A stretch of DNA of 64,000 bases, taken from Pseudomonas fluorescens (GTDB taxonomy: Bacteria; Pseudomonadota; Gammaproteobacteria; Pseudomonadales; Pseudomonadaceae). Position 1 is the stretch's first letter. The number at the start of each line of letters is the position of its first letter. Under the pieces are notes generated by a model. It did no database searches. It was not told where the DNA came from and worked only from the letters and a program-made list of their open reading frames with translations. Position numbers and translations under genes: made by a program. The stretch covers positions 416,501 to 480,500 of the forward strand of contig NZ_CP078138.1 of NCBI RefSeq assembly GCF_019212185.1, written 5' to 3'. Of the stretch, positions 1 through 7,399 are shown piece after piece.

Positions 1-597
1 TTCGTCGGACGTGGCGACGCTGGCGTTGTGTGCGCCGCTCGCCGGTACACACAGCCACAGCATCAGGGCCGCCAACGCCGGCAACAACCAGACGCCGAGC
101 CCAGCCTGCCAATGACTGAAATGGCTCGCCAGGTGCGGGCTGAGCAAGGCCGCGAAGCCGCCACCGCCCATCAGCGACGCCGAGTACACGCCCATCGCCA
201 GGGCCACGCGGCCGGCGAAGCGGCGCTTGATCAGGGCTGGCACCAGCGCCTGGATCAAGGCCACGCCGACACCGCCCAGCAGGGCCGTGGCGAGCAGGGT
301 CGCGGCCTGGTCGAGCAGCAGGCGCAGCAGGCAGGCGAGGGCGATCAACAGCAGGCCGAGGGCAATCCCGCGACGTTCACCCAGGCGCGCTTCCAGGCGA
401 ATGCCCAGCAGGGCGACCAGGCCCATGCAGATCACCGGCAGGCTGGTCAGCCAGGCACTGCTTTGAAAGGTCATGCCGGTGGCGCCGCGGATCTCGTTGA
501 GCAAGGGACTGACTGAGCTGAGGATCGGCCGCAGGTTCACACCCAGTGCGATCAATAACAGCCAGCCCGCGAAGGACTGCAGGCGCGATGAGGTCAT
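1..597 (-). CDS. CynX/NimT-type MFS transporter (partial, 3' end cut by window edge)
   Basis: Reading from the ATG at 597 gives 199 residues with no stop before the window edge, so the C-terminal half is missing. The product starts MTSSRLQSFAGWLLLIALGV and continues as alternating hydrophobic helices with short basic loops (for example KRRFAGR), as in a major facilitator. The opening helix followed by GVNLRPILSSVSPLL is typical of the cyanate/2-nitroimidazole (CynX/NimT) branch. The substrate cannot be told from sequence. It starts 16 bases after the stop of the ankyrin gene on the same strand, so the two are probably co-transcribed, and the pair diverges from a LysR gene that may control it. 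Confidence 0.8.
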   Translation of the reverse strand, partial: MTSSRLQSFAGWLLLIALGVNLRPILSSVSPLLNEIRGATGMTFQSSAWLTSLPVICMGLVALLGIRLEARLGERRGIALGLLLIALACLLRLLLDQAATLLATALLGGVGVALIQALVPALIKRRFAGRVALAMGVYSASLMGGGGFAALLSPHLASHFSHWQAGLGVWLLPALAALMLWLCVPASGAHNASVATSDE

Positions 598-613
598 GGA
601 AAATCCTGGGAGG

Positions 614-1276
614 TCACGAGGCGCCAGCGTCGCGCAGCAGTTTGGCGATGGCTTGTTGGCCGCGTTGTTCGGCGTGACGCAACGGGCTGACGCCAGCGTT
701 GTCCGGCAGATTCAGGTCGGCCCCGGCGGCGATCAGTTGGGCGACGATCTGCTGGTGCGCCGGGCCGCCGTCGGCCAGCACGATCGCTTCCAGCAGGCAG
801 GTCCAGCCCAGGCGGTTGACGTGATTCAGGTCGACACCGGCGGCAATCAGCAGGCGCACGGTTTCGACGTGGCCACGCTCGCACGCCGGGATTAGCGCCG
901 TGCCGCCGTAGCGATTGGTGCTTTTCAGGTCGGCGCCGTGGCTCAGGGTCAGACTGAGGATCTGGTTGTAACCGCTGGCGCCGGCCAGCAGGTAGGGGCT
1001 GTCCTGAATCAGGTTTTTCTGATTGACGTCGGCCCCGGCCTCGATCAGCGCCCGGGCGATTTCGACCTGATTGTCGGCGGTGGCCAACAGGAGTGGGCTG
1101 CTGCCATCCAGACCCCTAACATTCACCTCGGCGCCTTGCTGGATCAGGCTTTGCACCTGCTGCAGTTGCCCTTCGCGTACTGCTTTGAGCAATGCATCGT
1201 TATTGGCCATGACCTCTCCCACCATAAACAGCCCAGCGCACAGGAGGCTGTATTTAAGCTTTTTGCGCAGGGTCAT
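614..1276 (-). CDS. Periplasmic ankyrin-repeat protein
   Basis: 220 residues. I chose the ATG at 1276 because it opens a clear signal peptide (basic MTLRKKLKYS, then a hydrophobic stretch ending near VMAN). The frame stays open further upstream but has no such feature. The rest is about five ankyrin repeats, with the usual helix pattern and GADVN / GADLN turns (for example ALIEAGADVNQKN and LIAAGADLNLPDN). Ankyrin repeats bind protein partners; the export signal places this one in the periplasm. It sits 16 bases upstream of the MFS gene. The partner is unknown. Confidence 0.85.
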   Translation of the reverse strand: MTLRKKLKYSLLCAGLFMVGEVMANNDALLKAVREGQLQQVQSLIQQGAEVNVRGLDGSSPLLLATADNQVEIARALIEAGADVNQKNLIQDSPYLLAGASGYNQILSLTLSHGADLKSTNRYGGTALIPACERGHVETVRLLIAAGVDLNHVNRLGWTCLLEAIVLADGGPAHQQIVAQLIAAGADLNLPDNAGVSPLRHAEQRGQQAIAKLLRDAGAS

Positions 1277-1384
1277 CGACAGACTCCCGAGACGACAGAT
1301 TGGCCGCCAGTATGGTGAGGCCCTGTTGTATTCTGAAATTAAATATAACCATGCCAATCAGTGGCAAGCGTAATGGTGGCGCCC

Positions 1385-2251
1385 ATGTTCGATCCGGTAT
1401 TGCTGCGCAGTTTTGTTGCCGTGGCCGACAGCGAAAACTTCACCCGCGCCGCCGAGCGCCTGCACCTGACCCAATCCACCGTCAGTCAGCAGGTGCGCCG
1501 GCTTGAAGAGAGCCTCGGCTGCAAGCTGCTCGATCGTGATCAACGCCGCGTGGTCGCTACTGCGGAAGGCGAGCGCCTGCTGGCGTATGCCCGGCGCATT
1601 CTGGCCTTGCATGACGAAGCGGCGGACGTGTTGATTCATCAGCAAAGCGAAGGGGTGTTGCGCCTGGCGGTGCCGGAGGACTTCGCCGCCGAGCGTCTGA
1701 TGCCGTTGCTCTCGGCTTTTGGCGTGGAGTATCCCGGGGTGCGCCTGGAGGTCACCAGCGGCCTGGGGCCGGAGTTGCGCCGCTTGTACCAGCGCGGTGA
1801 GTTCGATCTGTTGCTGGTCAAGCAGATGGGCCACAACGATGAGTGCCTGGCCTCTTGGCCGGAGCCCCTGTGTTGGGTCGACAGTGTCGAGAACCCGGCA
1901 TTCGGTCGCGAGCCGTTGCCCCTGGTGGCGTTTCCGGTGGGCGGGCTGTATCGCCACGAAATGCTCCATCACCTGGAGGTCGGTGGCTGGCGCTGGCGCA
2001 TTGCGTATTCCAGCGCGAGCCTGGCCAGTGTTTGCTCGGCGGTGACTGCCGGGTTGGGCATCAGCCTGTTACCGGTGCGCGTGGTGACGGCTGGACATCG
2101 GGTGCTCGAGGCCAGCAGCGGCTTGCCGGATATCCAGGGCGTGCGGCTGGCGCTGTATGCGCGCAGTGGCTTGAGCCGGGCGGGTAAGGCGCTGGAAGAG
2201 CAGTTGCTGGCGTTGGGTCGTAGGAGCGAGCTTGCTCGCGAGAAACGTTAA
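1385..2251 (+). CDS. LysR-family transcriptional regulator
   Basis: About 288 residues, the normal LysR length. An N-terminal winged helix-turn-helix (residues 1-60, with FTRAAERLHLTQSTVSQQVRRLE) is followed by a two-lobe effector domain (GVLRLAVPEDF...). I prefer the ATG at 1385, which gives the standard MFDPVLLRSFVAVADSENF opening; in-frame ATGs at 1361 and 1373 are possible. The gene diverges from the ankyrin-MFS pair across about 110 AT-rich bases, so that pair is its likely target. The last residues (GRRSELAREKR) and the stop are encoded inside a REP palindrome, so the C-terminus has been set by a repeat. The ligand is unknown. Confidence 0.9.
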   Translation: MFDPVLLRSFVAVADSENFTRAAERLHLTQSTVSQQVRRLEESLGCKLLDRDQRRVVATAEGERLLAYARRILALHDEAADVLIHQQSEGVLRLAVPEDFAAERLMPLLSAFGVEYPGVRLEVTSGLGPELRRLYQRGEFDLLLVKQMGHNDECLASWPEPLCWVDSVENPAFGREPLPLVAFPVGGLYRHEMLHHLEVGGWRWRIAYSSASLASVCSAVTAGLGISLLPVRVVTAGHRVLEASSGLPDIQGVRLALYARSGLSRAGKALEEQLLALGRRSELAREKR

Positions 2252-2320
2252 CGATGACGCGTTGTACCTGAAAGTCCGCAGCGCCCTCAAAATCTTCGCG
2301 AGCAGGCTCGCTCCCACAGG
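2220..2320. repeat. REP pair (inverted)
   Basis: Two REP-like units in opposite orientation. The left unit reads GTAGGAGCGAGCTTGCTCGC from 2220. The right unit, about 2296-2320, reads CGCGAGCAGGCTCGCTCCCA. The left unit overlaps the 3' end of the LysR gene and supplies its stop codon. Confidence 0.85.
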
Positions 2321-2439
2321 GAAGGTGGGTTTTCCATGCCTTGCGTGAATATTTTTGATGCCTGCAAAGCATCGACTTTCGCTCCCTTCGCTGCAGCCCT
2401 TGATCGGCGCGGTTCTGCGTCATTCCGCAAAGTTACATA

Positions 2440-2500
2440 TTCCTTTCTGATCTATACGAAGCCTTAAAAATTACTTTAAGGGATAAGCCATCCACGCCAA
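2440..2500 (+). promoter_or_regulatory. AT-rich candidate promoter/operator upstream of tonB
   Basis: An AT-rich island in a GC-rich setting. It holds ACATATTCCTTTCTGATC and an inverted repeat CCTTAAA (2462-2468) / TTTAAGG (2475-2481). Similar ATATTCC/TTATTCC motifs lie upstream of the hydrolase gene at 4740 and of the sfnB-like gene at 21228. A sulfur-starvation regulator such as CysB is a plausible binder, but this is inference. Confidence 0.45.
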
Positions 2501-2584
2501 TCATTCACCCCCTGACACCAGCGCGGGGGGCTGTACAAGCGTGGGTGGCGGGTTATTCGCAAAGAGACCTTAGGGAGTCATTCA

Positions 2585-3391
2585 ATGGGCAACGTCCAGA
2601 CCGCCGCCAGCGCACATGAGGTGTCGTGGCGCCAGGCACCGAGTGCCGAGCTGGTCGATCTAGGTCGACCGTACCGCACGCCGCTGGGCCAATTGCGCCT
2701 GCAGCAGACGCCGAAAAGCAGTCTGCGTCGGCGTGAGGCGATTGCGCTCGCGGTGCTGGCAGTGCTGGTGCATGGCGCGGTGATTTACTGGGTCAATCAA
2801 CAACCGACCCCGGCGCTGCCGATTGTCCCGCCGGAAATTCCGCCGATGACCATCGAGTTCTCGCGTCCGGCACCGCCGGTGGTCGAGCCGCCGCCACCTG
2901 CACCTGCGCCGCCCGTGGTTGAGCCACCGCCACCGCCACCGGTGGTCGATGAACTGGCCACCAAGCCGGCGCCAAAGCCCAAGCCCAAACCGGTGGTGAA
3001 ACCGACGCCCAAACCTGCGCCCAAGGCGGTTCAACAACCGCCTGCACCCGCGCAACCGGCAGCGCCTGTGGCGGCTCCGGCCCCCCCTGCACCGTCGGCG
3101 CCCGCGCCTGTGACGCCGGCCTCGGCCAACGCCGCTTACCTGAAAAATCCGGCGCCGGAATACCCGTCGCTGGCTCAGCGCCGCGGTTGGGAAGGCACGG
3201 TGCTGTTAAGGGTGCATGTGTTGGCCAGCGGCAAGCCGGGTGAGATCCAGATTCAGAAAAGCAGTGGCCGCCAGCAACTCGACGACGCGGCTTTAAGCGC
3301 GGTGAAGCGCTGGAGTTTCGTCCCGGCCAAACAGGGCGACGTGGCCCAGGACGGCTGGGTCAGCGTGCCCATCGATTTCAAGATTCATTGA
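2585..3391 (+). CDS. tonB: Energy transducer TonB
   Basis: 268 residues. A cytoplasmic segment of about 48 residues leads into one transmembrane helix (about 50-72, AIALAVLAVLVHGAVIYWV) that contains the His typical of TonB anchors. Next comes a long Pro/Ala/Lys-rich spacer (about 75-180) and a C-terminal TonB fold (PEYPSLAQRRGWEGTVLLRV ... WSFVPA). TonB passes proton-motive energy from ExbBD to outer-membrane receptors. exbB and exbD follow directly on the same strand, giving a complete energising unit. No TonB-dependent receptor lies in the window. The N-terminal cytoplasmic extension is common in Pseudomonas TonB proteins. Its place at the head of a sulfur-acquisition region suggests sulfur uptake, but that is inferred. 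Confidence 0.93.
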   Translation: MGNVQTAASAHEVSWRQAPSAELVDLGRPYRTPLGQLRLQQTPKSSLRRREAIALAVLAVLVHGAVIYWVNQQPTPALPIVPPEIPPMTIEFSRPAPPVVEPPPPAPAPPVVEPPPPPPVVDELATKPAPKPKPKPVVKPTPKPAPKAVQQPPAPAQPAAPVAAPAPPAPSAPAPVTPASANAAYLKNPAPEYPSLAQRRGWEGTVLLRVHVLASGKPGEIQIQKSSGRQQLDDAALSAVKRWSFVPAKQGDVAQDGWVSVPIDFKIH

Positions 3392-3436
3392 ACAGCAACC
3401 TATTCGCGCTAAACGTTTACACAGAGGGAACACATC

Positions 3437-4159
3437 ATGACGTTACTGGCATCTCCACTCGAATCCATCGAAAGCGCGGTGATCTGGCTGCTGGTGGTTT
3501 TTTCCGTCGCCACCTGGGGCCTGGCGTTGCTCAAGGGCGTGCAGTTCGCTCGCCTCAAGGCGCAGGATCGCAAATTCCATAAGCAGTTCTGGGCCGCCTC
3601 CAGCCTCGACGCGGCGGCCGAGCTGAGCGAGACCCAGCCCGGTGCTGCAGCCCGAGTGGCGCAGGCCGGTTACGCAGCGATCCAGGTCGGCGACGCACCG
3701 GCGGCCGATCTGAGCCAGGCGATCAACCATCAAGATCGCCTGGAGCGCGCCTTGCGCCAGCAAATTGTGCGGGAGCGGCGTTCACTGGAAACCGGTTTGG
3801 CGGTGGTCGCGAGCATTGGCAGCACGTCGCCGTTCATTGGTTTGTTCGGCACCGTGTGGGGAATCATGGAAGCCTTGAAAGGCATCAGCGCCGCCGGCTC
3901 GGCGAGTCTGGAAACCGTGGCCGGGCCGATCGGCGCGGCACTGGTGGCGACCGGCGTGGGGATCGCGGTCGCTGTCCCGGCAGTGCTGGTTTACAACTAT
4001 TTCCTGCGGCGCCTGAAGCTGACCGCCGCCGATCTCGATGACTTTGCCCACGACTTTTACAGCCTGGCGCAGAAGAGTGCGTTCCGCGTGCTGCTGCACC
4101 CCGCCGCACAGAAACCGGCGGTGCAGGGCGGCGCGCTGAAAGTGAAGGAGGCGTCCTGA
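3437..4159 (+). CDS. exbB: ExbB/TolQ/MotA-type proton channel protein ExbB
   Basis: 240 residues. It has an N-terminal transmembrane helix (about residues 14-33), a large cytoplasmic part, then two further helices with the family signature STSPFIGLFGTVWGIMEALK and GPIGAALVATGVGIAVAVPAVLVYNYF. With ExbD it forms the inner-membrane proton-driven motor that powers TonB. It begins 45 bases after tonB and its stop is one base before the exbD ATG, so translation is probably coupled. The same fold occurs in TolQ; the neighbours decide for ExbB. Confidence 0.93.
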   Translation: MTLLASPLESIESAVIWLLVVFSVATWGLALLKGVQFARLKAQDRKFHKQFWAASSLDAAAELSETQPGAAARVAQAGYAAIQVGDAPAADLSQAINHQDRLERALRQQIVRERRSLETGLAVVASIGSTSPFIGLFGTVWGIMEALKGISAAGSASLETVAGPIGAALVATGVGIAVAVPAVLVYNYFLRRLKLTAADLDDFAHDFYSLAQKSAFRVLLHPAAQKPAVQGGALKVKEAS

Positions 4160-4160
4160 T

Positions 4161-4562
4161 ATGGCCTTCTCCACCCAAGACAGCGATGAGGTGCTGAGCG
4201 AGATCAACGTCACGCCCCTAGTGGACGTAATGCTGGTGCTGCTGGTGGTGTTCATCGTCACTGCACCGCTGTTGACCAATGCCATTCCGATCAACTTGCC
4301 GAAGACCGAGGCGGTCGCCCCGGTGGAGCAGAAAGACCCGTTGGTGGTGAGCATCGACGGCGCTGGCAAGCTGTTCATCAACAAGGATGAAATCGCCCCT
4401 GACCTGCTGGAGTTCAACCTGCAGGCCGCCAAGGCCAAGGACCCGGAGGTGCGTGTGCAACTGCAGGCCGACGACGGTGTGAATTACGGCGAAGTGGCGC
4501 GGGCAATGGCTTCGATCGAGCGAGCGGGCATCACCAAGTTGTCGGTGATCACCGCACGGTAA
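4161..4562 (+). CDS. exbD: ExbD/TolR-type protein ExbD
   Basis: 133 residues. One N-terminal transmembrane helix carries the conserved proton-pathway Asp (INVTPLVDVMLVLLVVF). A periplasmic domain follows (PINLPKTEAV ... VRVQLQADDGVNYGEVARAM). It partners ExbB in energising TonB. Third and last gene of the operon; an intrinsic terminator follows about 17 bases after its stop. Confidence 0.93.
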   Translation: MAFSTQDSDEVLSEINVTPLVDVMLVLLVVFIVTAPLLTNAIPINLPKTEAVAPVEQKDPLVVSIDGAGKLFINKDEIAPDLLEFNLQAAKAKDPEVRVQLQADDGVNYGEVARAMASIERAGITKLSVITAR

Positions 4563-4578
4563 TTAAATTTTGCTTTTC

Positions 4579-4615
4579 AAGGGCCGTCTCCTTGGCAGGG
4601 TGCGGCCCTTTTTTT
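4579..4615 (+). terminator. Rho-independent terminator of tonB-exbB-exbD
   Basis: Stem AAGGGCCG (4579-4586) pairs with CGGCCCTT (4603-4610), followed directly by a run of T to 4615. Confidence 0.9.
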
Positions 4616-4635
4616 ATGCAAAAAGGAAAATGGTT

Positions 4636-4690
4636 TTATATTCCTTATGAGTATTAATAAATAGCTTCTTATTCCTTAACGAATATATGA
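4636..4690 (+). promoter_or_regulatory. AT-rich candidate promoter/operator with ATTCC repeats
   Basis: Two copies of TATTCCTTA occur, at about 4640 and 4670. The second forms an inverted repeat TATTC (4670-4674), spacer CTTAAC, GAATA (4681-4685). It lies between the exbD terminator and the hydrolase gene at 4740, so it probably starts a new transcript. The resemblance to the island before tonB suggests shared regulation. Confidence 0.5.
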
Positions 4691-4739
4691 CTCGTCCCTA
4701 TACTGGATCAGGAACAGACACGCACAGGAGAGCTTCCCC

Positions 4740-5321
4740 ATGCGCAACGAATCCATTCGCTATCTGATTGTGCCGGGCTGGCAGGGATCGCCAGAAGATC
4801 ATTGGCAGAGCCACTGGCAGAACAGTTTGCCGAATAGCGCACGGGTCGAGCAGGCCGACTGGCTGACGCCGCGCCGTGAAGATTGGGTAGCGGCCCTGGC
4901 CGAGGCGATTGCCGCTGACAGCACGCCGGTGATCCTGATCGCCCACAGCCTGGGTTGCATCACGGTGGCGCATTGGGCGGCCACTGCACCGCTGCAGATG
5001 CTGCGCCAGGTGCGCGGTGCCTTGTTGGTGGCGCCGGCCGATGTCGAGCGTCCGGCGTGCGCCCCGGCGTTGCGCAACTTCGCGCCGATCCCCACGCAGT
5101 TGTTGCCATTCCCGAGTCAGGTGGTGGGCTCCGACAACGATGCTGCCGTCAGCGCCCCGCGTGCGCTGGAACTGGCACGCCACTGGGGCGCCGAGGCCGG
5201 CATCCTGGCCGGTGCCGGGCACATCAATGTGAAGTCGGGGCACCAGCGTTGGGAGCAGGGCTTTGCCTACCTGTATCGCCTGCAAAACCGCATGGAACAT
5301 CACCAGCTGCGACGCGCCTGA
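4740..5321 (+). CDS. RBBP9/YdeN-type alpha/beta hydrolase
   Basis: 193 residues, the usual size of the RBBP9/YdeN family of small serine hydrolases. It opens with the family strand IRYLIVPGWQGSPEDHWQSH. The nucleophile motif is HSLGC, the likely acid lies in VVGSDNDAAV, and the catalytic His in GAGHINVKSG, so the triad looks complete. An AGGAG ribosome site stands just before the ATG. The natural substrate of this family is poorly known. It lies between tonB-exbBD and a sigma54 activator, behind its own AT-rich promoter, so a role in sulfur scavenging (for example ester cleavage) is possible but unproven. Confidence 0.85.
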   Translation: MRNESIRYLIVPGWQGSPEDHWQSHWQNSLPNSARVEQADWLTPRREDWVAALAEAIAADSTPVILIAHSLGCITVAHWAATAPLQMLRQVRGALLVAPADVERPACAPALRNFAPIPTQLLPFPSQVVGSDNDAAVSAPRALELARHWGAEAGILAGAGHINVKSGHQRWEQGFAYLYRLQNRMEHHQLRRA

Positions 5322-5378
5322 TTGTCCTTTTTCATTTAAACGCCCCCGTCCGCCGGCGGTTTTGGGCGGGAGCCTGCC

Positions 5379-6311
5379 ATGAGTTTGCATGAATCTTTCG
5401 GTCAGCCGTTGCTGACCTTTCCCGACGCTGAAAAAAGCCCGTTGAGCATTCGCGCCAAGGCGCTGGTGTTCGTCGACCCGCGCTCGCGCACCTTGCGTCA
5501 TGAACTTGAACAACTGGCCCCGCGCTCGACCAGTGTGCTGATTCGCGGAGAAACCGGCAGCGGCAAAGAGCTGCTGGCGCGGCATATCCATCGGGCCAGT
5601 GATCGCGGCGGGCTGTTCGTCTCGGTCAATTGCGGCGCAATCAGTCCGACTTACGCCGACGCCGAACTGTTCGGCTATGCCGCCGGCAGTTTCAATGGCT
5701 CAGCCAGCAGTCGCGCCGGCTGGTTCGGCTCGGCCAACGGCGGGACGCTGTACCTGGACGAAATTGGCGATTTGCCGTTGCCGATCCAGATCAAATTGCT
5801 CGCTGCCCTGGAAAACCACGAGGTCACCCGGGTCGGCGCCCAACATCCAAGCCCGGTGGATGTGCGTCTGGTAGCGGCAACCAGCATCGACCTGGCCCAG
5901 GCAGTGGCGGCCGGGAAGTTTCTTGAGCGGCTGTATCGCTACCTCAGCGAAGGCCAGTTGCAACTGCCGGCGCTGCGCGAGCGCCCGGGTGACATTTTGT
6001 CCCTGGCTGAATATTTCCTGGGGATCTACAGCCAGCGGCTGGGCTTGCCAGTACCGCTGATCAGCGAAACCGCGCAGCTGGCGCTGGAGCGCCACAGCTG
6101 GCCGGGCAACACCCGGGAGCTGGAAAACGTCATTCACTTTGCGTTGCTGGTCAGCACGGGCGACGAGATTCTGCCGGAGCACCTGAACCTGCCGCCGCTG
6201 TTGTCACCGGTGCAGCAGGTGGAGGCGCAGGTCCAACGTATTGTCCAATCGGGTTCAGCGGCGGAACGTGAAGCGCTGAAGCGGGTACTCACGCAGACCG
6301 GACTGCTGTAA
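5379..6311 (+). CDS. Sigma54-interacting AAA+ activator lacking a DNA-binding domain
   Basis: 310 residues. It has no receiver or sensor domain. The AAA+ core shows Walker A GETGSGKE (57-64), Walker B TLYLDEIGD (123-131), arginine-finger region LPALRER (196-202) and WPGNTRELEN (241-250). The sigma54-contacting loop normally reads GAFTGA; here it is GSFNGS (103-108). The protein ends at TQTGLL, just where Fis-type activators begin their helix-turn-helix, and no HTH is visible after the stop in any frame. It resembles the sulfur regulator SfnR in lacking an N-terminal sensor but is shorter. It may act from solution, with a partner, or be decaying. The next gene is metQ. Confidence 0.85.
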   Translation: MSLHESFGQPLLTFPDAEKSPLSIRAKALVFVDPRSRTLRHELEQLAPRSTSVLIRGETGSGKELLARHIHRASDRGGLFVSVNCGAISPTYADAELFGYAAGSFNGSASSRAGWFGSANGGTLYLDEIGDLPLPIQIKLLAALENHEVTRVGAQHPSPVDVRLVAATSIDLAQAVAAGKFLERLYRYLSEGQLQLPALRERPGDILSLAEYFLGIYSQRLGLPVPLISETAQLALERHSWPGNTRELENVIHFALLVSTGDEILPEHLNLPPLLSPVQQVEAQVQRIVQSGSAAEREALKRVLTQTGLL

Positions 6312-6329
6312 CGGTTCTGTATGAGCAAA

Positions 6330-6380
6330 ATGGAATATGAAAGTGAATAAAAGATATTGTTCAGGAATAAAAAACCTCGG
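6330..6380 (+). promoter_or_regulatory. AT-rich candidate promoter upstream of orphan metQ
   Basis: The stretch contains GGAATATGAAAGTGAATAAA and CAGGAATAAAAAA. GGAATA is the reverse of the TATTCC motif seen before the hydrolase and tonB genes. It suggests that metQ has its own start site rather than reading through from the activator gene. Confidence 0.4.
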
Positions 6381-6433
6381 TATCTTCCGCTTCACGCCAG
6401 CGATAGCACTTCACTGGCAACCCACTTTTACGC

Positions 6434-6447
6434 CGTTGTCGACAACG
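6434..6447. repeat. Perfect 14-base palindrome in the metQ leader
   Basis: CGTTGTCGACAACG reads the same on both strands. It lies 17 bases before the metQ ATG, where a bound protein could block translation or transcription. It may be chance. Confidence 0.35.
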
Positions 6448-6464
6448 ACAATTAAGGACACTGC

Positions 6465-7247
6465 ATGAAAAAGGTTCTGTTGTTTACCGCATTGGCGGCT
6501 GCCCTGACGGCTGGTTTGGCCCAGGCCGGAGAGAAACTGGTGGTCGCTGCGACGCCGGTGCCGCATGCCGAGATTCTTGAACTGATCAAGCCGACCCTCG
6601 CCAAAGAAGGCGTGGATCTGGAAATCAAAGTCTTCACCGACTACGTGCAACCGAACGTACAGGTCGACCAGAAGCGTCTGGATGCCAACTACTTCCAGAC
6701 CCTGCCGTACCTGAAAAGCTTCAACGAAGGCAAAGGCACAAACCTGGTGACCGTGATCGGCGTGCACGTCGAACCTTTCGGCGGCTACTCGAAGAAAGTC
6801 AAAAGCCTGGCAGAGCTGAAAGACGGCGCCACCATCGCCATCCCCAACGAAGGCAGCAACAGCGGCCGTGCCCTGATCCTGCTGCAGAAAGCCGGCCTGA
6901 TCGAGCTCAAGGATCCGAAAAACGCCCTGGCCACGCCAAAGGACATTGCCAAGAACCCGCATAACTTCAAGTTCAAGGAACTGGAATCGGCCATGCTCCC
7001 GCGTGTGCTGGATCAGGTCGACCTGGACATGATCAACACCAACTACGCGCTGGAAGCCGGTCTGAACCCGGCGAAGGACGCTCTGGTCATCGAAGGCGCG
7101 GATTCGCCTTATGTGAACTTCCTGGTGGCTCGTCCAGACAACAAGGACAGCGTCGCCATCCAGAAACTGGCCAAAGCCCTGACCAGCCCTGAGGTGAAGG
7201 AATTCATCGCCAAGAAGTACAGCGGCGCGGTATTGCCTGCGTTCTGA
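6465..7247 (+). CDS. MetQ/NlpA-family substrate-binding protein (orphan)
   Basis: 260 residues. A signal peptide (about 1-22, ending AQA) lacks the lipobox Cys, so the protein is probably free in the periplasm rather than a lipoprotein. The body matches the NlpA/MetQ fold: HAEILELIKPTLAKEGVDLE, DYVQPNVQVDQKRLDANYFQ and GATIAIPNEGSNSGRALILL. The family binds methionine. No permease or ATPase gene is adjacent; a full metQNI set lies about 7 kb away and might accept this protein. A terminator follows. Confidence 0.88.
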   Translation: MKKVLLFTALAAALTAGLAQAGEKLVVAATPVPHAEILELIKPTLAKEGVDLEIKVFTDYVQPNVQVDQKRLDANYFQTLPYLKSFNEGKGTNLVTVIGVHVEPFGGYSKKVKSLAELKDGATIAIPNEGSNSGRALILLQKAGLIELKDPKNALATPKDIAKNPHNFKFKELESAMLPRVLDQVDLDMINTNYALEAGLNPAKDALVIEGADSPYVNFLVARPDNKDSVAIQKLAKALTSPEVKEFIAKKYSGAVLPAF

Positions 7248-7274
7248 TAACGCTCTAAACCCCTTCAAGGTTAT

Positions 7275-7309
7275 AACGCCGACGGCTGATGCAGCGTCGG
7301 CGTTTTTTT
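7275..7309 (+). terminator. Rho-independent terminator after metQ
   Basis: Stem AACGCCGACG (7275-7284) pairs with CGTCGGCGTT (7295-7304) and runs into a T tract. Confidence 0.92.
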
Positions 7310-7334
7310 GCCTGCAACTGTGAGCTGTGCCCTT

Positions 7335-7371
7335 GTGGGAGCGAACTTGCTTCGGGCGGCGTTCCGACGAA
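7335..7371. repeat. Degenerate REP element
   Basis: TGTGGGAGCGAACTTGCTTC matches the local REP consensus with changes in the right arm. It lies between the convergent metQ and ATPase genes. Confidence 0.55.
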
Positions 7372-7399
7372 AAACCTGAGACCGCTGTGTTTTGCGCCG

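Noticed and set aside
6311..6465. Riboswitch in the metQ leader
   Set aside because: Only about 150 bases with one short palindrome and AT-rich promoter-like DNA; no recognisable SAM-riboswitch fold.
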